Assembly: GCA_016844605.1 (NCBI GenBank)
Contig: JAENJD010000010.1
Coordinates: 1-43,902 of the forward strand
Direction: 5' to 3'
DNA: 43,902 nucleotides
Source: Steroidobacteraceae bacterium
Lineage (GTDB): Bacteria; Pseudomonadota; Gammaproteobacteria; Steroidobacterales; Steroidobacteraceae
Part shown: positions 39,499-43,902 of the stretch, in pieces
Layout of the letters: the number at the start of each line of letters is the position of its first letter
Numbering within the stretch: position 1 is the stretch's first letter
Position numbers and translations under genes: made by a program
The notes under the pieces: model-generated
What the model saw: only the letters and a program-made list of their open reading frames with translations
Told to the model about the DNA's origin: nothing
The model's database searches: none

Positions 39499-40908
39499 AT
39501 GCCCTGGCTCGTGCTGGCCTTCTGTGCCGGCGCCGCCGCCGTTCATTTCCTTCCCGTACTGCCGACGCAAGGCGGCCTGGTGGCGACCGCGGTGGCAGGA
39601 ATGCTCGTCTGGCCGCGTTGGCGGGTCATTGCGGCGATGTTGTTCGGGCTCGCCTGGACCGCATTCAGTGCCAGGCAGATCCTTGCCGACGACTGGCCGT
39701 GTATGCGCGATCGCGAGGTCATCGATCTCGTTGGCGTCGTGACCGCCCCGGCAACGATGCGCGTAGGGCGGGTCGATTTCGACTTCCTTGCTTCCAGTTC
39801 GGCCGGATCAGGAGAGCCGCGGCAGTTGCGCCTCAGTTGGTACGAGGCCGACGCAGTTCCCCTGCCAGGCCAGCAGTGGCGCATGACGGCACGCCTGCGC
39901 TGCCGCAGCGGCTTCTCCAATCCGGGGACACCCGATCGCGAACTCAACTTGCTGAGGCAGGGGCTCGGCGCTACCGGATACGTCGTCAGCGGGTTCCGGC
40001 CGATGCTGCTTGCAGACCGGCCATGGCAATACCCGGTGCAGCGCCTGCGCGCGCGGATCGCCGCGGACATCGCCGCATCGCAGGCTTCATATGCCTCGGC
40101 AGCAGTGTTGCAGGGCCTTTCAGTCGGCGTGCGCGGCAATGTGCCCGACAAGTTGTGGGAGGCCTTTGCCGCCACCGGCATTGCGCATCTGATGGCCATC
40201 TCCGGCATGCATGTGACCGGTTGTGCCCTGTTCGCCCTGCTGCTGATGCGCTCGGCCTGGCAGCTGCGGCCGGGCATTCTGCAAAGCAGGAGGATCGGTG
40301 TCGAGATGGCGGTCGTGGTTGCTGTCACGGCCGCCTATGCAATGCTTGCCGGTGCGTCGTTGCCCACATTGCGAACGCTCGTGATGGTCGTCATCGTTGC
40401 GTGGCAGCGCGTGCTGCGGCGCGCCACGCCGGTGCACCTGACATTGGCGCTGGCGGCCTTGCTGCTGGTTGCCGCTGACCCGCTCGCCGTTAGCTCGAGC
40501 GGATTCTGGCTGTCATTCGTGGCGACCGCCGCCTTGCTGGCCCTGATCGACGCCGGGCCCGGGTGGCTGGGCCGCCTGACGGCATTCCTGCGCGCACAGG
40601 CAGCAATCCTCCTGCTGCTGACACCGGTGCTGGCTATCGCCTTTGGCCGGCTGTCGCTGATCGCGCCGCTCGCGAACGCGATCACGGTCCCCGTCTTCAG
40701 CCTTGTGCTGCTGCCGGTCATCCTGCTTGCCACGATGCTCGCGGCGTTGTCGCCCGGGAGCGCAAGCGCCATCTGGGAGGCGCTTGCAGCGCTCCTCGAT
40801 TCAAGCTGGCCTTGGTTCATTGCGGCGGGCCGATTGGAATTCGCGACCTGGTGGCCCGTGGCGCAGCCGATTGCGCTCGTCATTGCCGCCGGTGCGACGC
40901 GTTACTGA
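39499..40908 (+). CDS. comEC: ComEC/Rec2 N-terminal part: OB-like and competence channel domains
   Basis: This 469-aa protein holds the N-terminal half of ComEC, the inner-membrane channel for DNA uptake. N-terminal helices are followed by a DUF4131-like OB region (REVIDLVGVVTAPATMRVGR ... GFSNPGTPDRELNLLRQGL). The ComEC channel signature LWEAFAATGIAHLMAISGMH and further multi-helix segments follow. It ends at ATRY stop, about where a normal ComEC would continue into its metallo-beta-lactamase domain. That domain is encoded in the next ORF, in a different frame, with start and stop overlapping (TGATG). See the next entry. Confidence 0.9.
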   Translation: MPWLVLAFCAGAAAVHFLPVLPTQGGLVATAVAGMLVWPRWRVIAAMLFGLAWTAFSARQILADDWPCMRDREVIDLVGVVTAPATMRVGRVDFDFLASSSAGSGEPRQLRLSWYEADAVPLPGQQWRMTARLRCRSGFSNPGTPDRELNLLRQGLGATGYVVSGFRPMLLADRPWQYPVQRLRARIAADIAASQASYASAAVLQGLSVGVRGNVPDKLWEAFAATGIAHLMAISGMHVTGCALFALLLMRSAWQLRPGILQSRRIGVEMAVVVAVTAAYAMLAGASLPTLRTLVMVVIVAWQRVLRRATPVHLTLALAALLLVAADPLAVSSSGFWLSFVATAALLALIDAGPGWLGRLTAFLRAQAAILLLLTPVLAIAFGRLSLIAPLANAITVPVFSLVLLPVILLATMLAALSPGSASAIWEALAALLDSSWPWFIAAGRLEFATWWPVAQPIALVIAAGATRY

Positions 40909-41759
40909 TGCCAATACGGGGCCTGCGCGCTGCCGCTGCGGTGATGCTCGCGGCGATCGTGCTTGGGCGCGCGGGGCGACCCGCGGAAGCAGCGTGGGCG
41001 CTCACGACACTGGATGTGGGGCAGGGGCTCGCAGTCGTCGTCGAGACCCGTGATCACGTGCTCGTATTTGACACCGGGCCACGTTGGCGCGGCGGCTCGG
41101 CGGCGGCGCGTGTCTCATTGATTCCCTGGCTGCGCGCGCGCGGGATCCGTCACATCGATCGCCTGGTGCTGAGCCACGATGACGGCGACCACACCGGAGG
41201 GACCGGCGCATTGCTTGATTCGCTGCCCGTCAAGGACCTGCTGGTCGGGCCTCGAGTCAAGCCAAAGGTGCCCTCGAGGACCTGCCGGCGTGGCGAGCAC
41301 TGGCGATGGGACGGCATTGAATTCCGGGTCCTCCATCCCGTGCTCGAGACACCCGGCAGCGACAATGACAACTCCTGTGTCCTGCACATCGCCGGGACCG
41401 GCGGCAGCGCGCTATTGCTGGCGGATCCCGAAGCCGCTGCCGAGGAGGAGCTCCTGTCGCAATCGCTGAGCGCGGATGTCGTGCTCTTGCCGCATCACGG
41501 CAGCCGCACGTCCTCCGGGGCGCGCCTTGTTGGCGCAGTCGGTGCGCGCGTTGGAATCGTTTCGGCTGGATTCGGCAATCGCTGGAATCTGCCTGATCCG
41601 GGTGTCATCGCGCGCTGGCGCGCCGCCGGCACGACTGTGCTGAACACCGCCGATGTCGGCGCCGTCACCGTACATTTTGCGCCGACGCCGGGTGGCATCG
41701 AAATCCAGGCGCATCGACTGGAGTCCCGGCGCTGGTGGCGAAGGGGCGCATCGCGCTGA
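40908..41759 (+). CDS. ComEC/Rec2 C-terminal part: metallo-beta-lactamase domain (separate ORF)
   Basis: From ATG 40908 the 283-aa frame reads MPIRGLRAAAAVMLAAIVLG, then the ComEC-type beta-lactamase fold: LTTLDVGQGLAVVVETRDH, the metal motif LVLSHDDGDHTGGTGALLD, SCVLHIAGTGGSALLLADPE and VVLLPHHGSRTSSG. This domain is normally fused to the ComEC channel domain. The two ORFs overlap by 1 nt (TGATG), consistent with coupled translation of a split protein or with a single-base deletion near 40895-40908. The in-frame sequence before the ATG reads DALL, hydrophobic and ComEC-like. Sequencing error cannot be excluded. Confidence 0.85.
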   Translation: MPIRGLRAAAAVMLAAIVLGRAGRPAEAAWALTTLDVGQGLAVVVETRDHVLVFDTGPRWRGGSAAARVSLIPWLRARGIRHIDRLVLSHDDGDHTGGTGALLDSLPVKDLLVGPRVKPKVPSRTCRRGEHWRWDGIEFRVLHPVLETPGSDNDNSCVLHIAGTGGSALLLADPEAAAEEELLSQSLSADVVLLPHHGSRTSSGARLVGAVGARVGIVSAGFGNRWNLPDPGVIARWRAAGTTVLNTADVGAVTVHFAPTPGGIEIQAHRLESRRWWRRGASR

Positions 41760-41789
41760 ACGGGCAGGGCATCGATACAGCGGTCACGG

Positions 41790-41795
41790 TATCAT
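41790..41795 (+). promoter_or_regulatory. Candidate -10 element for exbB
   Basis: TATCAT ends 8 nt before the exbB ATG at 41804. The 8 nt between (GCCGCCGC) contain no Shine-Dalgarno, so a transcript from here would be leaderless or nearly so. No -35 is evident. Confidence 0.3.
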
Positions 41796-41803
41796 GCCGC
41801 CGC

Positions 41804-42451
41804 ATGTGGGAAATCATCGTTGCCGGCGGCCCGGTCATGGCGCCGATCATCCTTTGCTCGGTGGTCGGCATCGCCATCGTGGTCGAGCGTCTCTGGACAC
41901 TGCAGCGCAAGCGCGTCATTCCGCGCGAACTGACGGACCGCGTGTGGAAACTGGTTGAAACGCGGACCCTGAACGACCGGCACATCGAGGCGCTCGCGCG
42001 CAATTCCCCGTTGGGCCGGATACTCGCTGCGGGGCTTGCGAACCGCAATCACGGGCGCGAAATCATGAAAGAGGCCATCGAGGATACCGGACGGCACGTG
42101 GTCCATGAACTCGAGCGGTTTCTGAATACGCTCGGCACGATTGCCGCGATGTCGCCGCTGCTCGGATTGCTCGGCACCGTGACCGGGATGATCACCGCCT
42201 TCAATGCGATCACGGAGGCGGGTGTCGGAGACCCGCGTGCGCTGTCGGGCGGTATCGGTGAGGCGTTGATTACGACTGCAGCCGGCTTGATCGTCGCGGT
42301 TCCCGCGTTGTTCGCCTATCGTTACCTGCGCGGACAGGTGGACGCCCTGGTCATCGACATGGAAAAGGAGGCGACCCGGCTGGTGCAGGCCTTCGACCGC
42401 ATGGGCGCAAAGGCGCAGGCCCACGAGCGGCGGCGCGAAGCGGCCTCATGA
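41804..42451 (+). CDS. exbB: ExbB/TolQ-family proton channel protein
   Basis: This 215-aa protein has three membrane helices: one near residues 8-29 (VMAPIILCSVVGIAIVVERL) and two around 110-185. The latter include IAAMSPLLGLLGTVTGMITA and ALITTAAGLIVAVPALFAYR, the MotA/TolQ/ExbB core. With ExbD it forms a proton-driven motor energising an outer-membrane or envelope partner. ATG 41804 (MWEIIVAGGP) is chosen over the ORF start at 41735, whose extra residues are not family-like. It overlaps exbD by 4 nt. Which receptor it powers, TonB-like or otherwise, is not shown here. Confidence 0.93.
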   Translation: MWEIIVAGGPVMAPIILCSVVGIAIVVERLWTLQRKRVIPRELTDRVWKLVETRTLNDRHIEALARNSPLGRILAAGLANRNHGREIMKEAIEDTGRHVVHELERFLNTLGTIAAMSPLLGLLGTVTGMITAFNAITEAGVGDPRALSGGIGEALITTAAGLIVAVPALFAYRYLRGQVDALVIDMEKEATRLVQAFDRMGAKAQAHERRREAAS

Positions 42452-42870
42452 GACTCGACTCCAGGCGCAAAGAAGAACCGGAACTGAACATGACGTCGCT
42501 GATCGACGTCGTGTTGTTGCTGGTTATCTTCTTCATGCTGGCGACCACGTTCGTGAAGGAAGGCCGGCTGCGCGTCGAGCTGCCGGACGCAAATTCCGCA
42601 CCGGCGGACGCGCCGCTGGACCCCCTCGTCATCACGATCACGGCCCAGGGCGGCTACCGCGTCAATGAACGCACGCTCGTCAACAATTCGCGCGAGACCT
42701 TGCGTGCCACATTGTTGAAGGTTTCCGGCGGCGAGACCGGGCAACCGGTGACGATTCGCGCCGATGCCCGCGCGACACATCAATCTGTCGTGACCGCGAT
42801 GGATGTGGCGGCGCGTCTTGGCTTCACGCAGGTCAACATTGCAACCATCAGCCAGCAAACGGAAGGTTGA
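42448..42870 (+). CDS. exbD: ExbD/TolR-family protein
   Basis: This 140-aa protein has a short cytoplasmic N-terminus and one membrane helix (NMTSLIDVVLLLVIFFMLAT, residues about 15-35) carrying the Asp expected for proton transfer. A periplasmic domain follows (VTIRADARATHQSVVTAMDV ... TQVNIATISQQ). It is coupled to exbB by ATGA. The exbB-exbD-msbA order is common in gammaproteobacteria (as in Pseudomonas, from general knowledge). Confidence 0.95.
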   Translation: MRLDSRRKEEPELNMTSLIDVVLLLVIFFMLATTFVKEGRLRVELPDANSAPADAPLDPLVITITAQGGYRVNERTLVNNSRETLRATLLKVSGGETGQPVTIRADARATHQSVVTAMDVAARLGFTQVNIATISQQTEG

Positions 42871-42922
42871 CCGCGACCTGCCGCCGCTGAACACCAGCGG
42901 TCTCAGGATCTACAGGCGGCTC

Positions 42923-43902
42923 ATGGCTTATGCCAGGCCGCACTGGCCGATGTTCGCGCTGGGCGTCGTCGGCATGGTGCTGTTTGCATCCGTCGATACC
43001 GGGCTGGCCTGGCTGGTCAAGAAATTCCTGGATGGCGCCTTTGTCGAGCGCGACCCGCAGGTGCTGGTGCTGGTGCCGGCCGGCATCATCGTATTGTTCA
43101 CTGTTCGCGGCATCGGCGACTTTCTCGCCGTATTCGCTCCCGGATGGGTCGGCCGCCACGTCATCAAGGCCATTCGGCGGGATGTCTTCGCACGTTACCT
43201 TCAGCTGCCAACGGCTTTCTTCGACCGCAATGGCGTCGCGCAGTTGTTGTCGAAGCTGACCTACAACATCGAACTGGTCGCGGAAGCCGCGACCACCGCG
43301 ATCACCTCGTTGATCCGCGACACGTTGACAATCGCCGGACTGCTCGGCTGGTTGTTCTTCATGAACTGGCGACTGACTTCCTTCGCGCTGGCTGTGGCGC
43401 CTCTGATCGTGGGGTTGATGCGGATCACCAGCCGCCTGTTCCGGCGCTACAGCATGCGAATCCAGGCCTCGATGGGGGATGTCACCCGCGTGGCGAAGGA
43501 AGCGCTCGAAAGCCACCGGATGATCAAGGTCTTCAATGCACAACCGCAACAGCACGGCTCGTTCGAGCAGGTCAATGAACGCAATCGCGCGAGCTTCATG
43601 AAGCTGGTGGCGGTCAAGGCGGTGTCGAACCCGGTGGTGCAGCTGATAGCGGCATTCGGGCTCGCGGCCATCATGTATGTCGCAATCCGCGACGTGCTGG
43701 AGAAAGGGCTGTCGGTCGGCGAATTCACCTCGTTCCTGACGGCGTTGCTGCTGATCACGGCGCCGCTGCGCCGGCTCGTCAGTATCGTCGGGCCGCTGCA
43801 GCAAGGCATCGCCGCGGGCCAGAGTGTATTCGAGATACTCGACACCGCGGCGGAGGACCAGGGCGGGCCCCGCCGCATCGAGCACGCGCGCGGGGAAATC
43901 GA
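42923..43902 (+). CDS. msbA: Lipid A export ATP-binding/permease protein MsbA, N-terminal part (cut by window edge)
   Basis: The frame runs off the right edge with no stop; about 326 codons are present. It encodes an ABC exporter membrane domain: MAYARPHWPMFALGVVGMVL, ASVDTGLAWLVKKFLDGAFV, YLQLPTAFFDRNGVAQLLSK, LFFMNWRLTSFALAVAPLIV and MGDVTRVAKEALESHRMIKV. This matches MsbA, the lipid A-core flippase. The in-frame sequence before the ATG (LNTSGLRIYRRL) looks like the usual MsbA N-terminus but has no ATG, GTG or TTG, so the true start is uncertain. The nucleotide-binding domain is outside the window. Confidence 0.93.
   Translation, partial: MAYARPHWPMFALGVVGMVLFASVDTGLAWLVKKFLDGAFVERDPQVLVLVPAGIIVLFTVRGIGDFLAVFAPGWVGRHVIKAIRRDVFARYLQLPTAFFDRNGVAQLLSKLTYNIELVAEAATTAITSLIRDTLTIAGLLGWLFFMNWRLTSFALAVAPLIVGLMRITSRLFRRYSMRIQASMGDVTRVAKEALESHRMIKVFNAQPQQHGSFEQVNERNRASFMKLVAVKAVSNPVVQLIAAFGLAAIMYVAIRDVLEKGLSVGEFTSFLTALLLITAPLRRLVSIVGPLQQGIAAGQSVFEILDTAAEDQGGPRRIEHARGEI

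Noticed and set aside
42848-43885. A 345-codon minus-strand open frame over msbA
   Set aside because: Shadow of the MsbA membrane domain; the msbA frame is open to the window edge and matches the family.

Overview
The window is a dense, GC-rich stretch of a gammaproteobacterial chromosome. The gene content and order point there: eno-ftsB-ispD-ispF-truD, surE-pcm-nlpD, sdhE followed by ygfX, rpoE-rseA-rseB, lepA-lepB-rnc-era-recO-pdxJ-acpS, lolC/lolE/lolD and exbB-exbD-msbA. The absence of rpoS after nlpD, a Cys-type (metal-dependent) KdsA, and a glutaredoxin-like gene between rseB and lepA suggest a deep or Xanthomonadales/Nevskiales/Steroidobacterales-like lineage rather than an enteric. The lineage call is inference, not a database result.

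Layout, left to right. 1-815 (minus): the end of a type IV pilus minor pseudopilin cluster (pilV cut by the window edge, then fimT). 1076-7441 (plus): CTP synthase, KDO-8-P synthase and enolase with overlapping genes, then ftsB, the MEP isoprenoid genes ispD and ispF, and truD. 7447-7971 (minus): an Smr-domain protein. 8067-10214 (plus): surE-pcm-nlpD. 10215-10612: a scar region with a perfect 30-bp inverted repeat and a decayed Mth938-like gene where rpoS often lies. 10613-14999 (plus): recJ, prfB with its programmed +1 frameshift, lysS. 15038-15931 (minus): ygfZ. 16019-20020 (plus): sdhCDAB, the flavinylation factor sdhE and ygfX. 20151-22620 (plus): the envelope-stress sigma factor, its anti-sigma factor RseA, RseB, and a small glutaredoxin-like gene lacking a normal start codon. 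22700-32287 (plus): a tightly packed run lepA, lepB, a DUF4845 gene, rnc, era, recO, pdxJ, acpS, a DnaQ/PolB-like exonuclease, rlmD, nagZ; from rnc onward every junction overlaps by about 4 nt. 32315-36139 (minus): mfd and a small predicted secreted protein. 36240-43902 (plus): the lipoprotein export transporter LolC/LolE/LolD, comEC split into two overlapping ORFs, exbB, exbD and the start of msbA.

Functionally this is mostly core genome: nucleotide, LPS and isoprenoid precursor synthesis, translation and ribosome/RNA maturation, repair (recJ, recO, mfd), respiration (complex II), and envelope biogenesis and stress. I found no mobile-element gene, tRNA, rRNA, CRISPR array, defence system or biosynthetic cluster, and no clear new multi-gene system. 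The most unusual signals are sub-genic. Several genes lacking a Shine-Dalgarno have a -10-like hexamer ending only 7-9 nt before the start codon, which would give leaderless mRNAs. There is also a palindrome fused to the stop codon of a dead gene, a split comEC, and a glutaredoxin ORF whose only apparent start is CTG or ATT.
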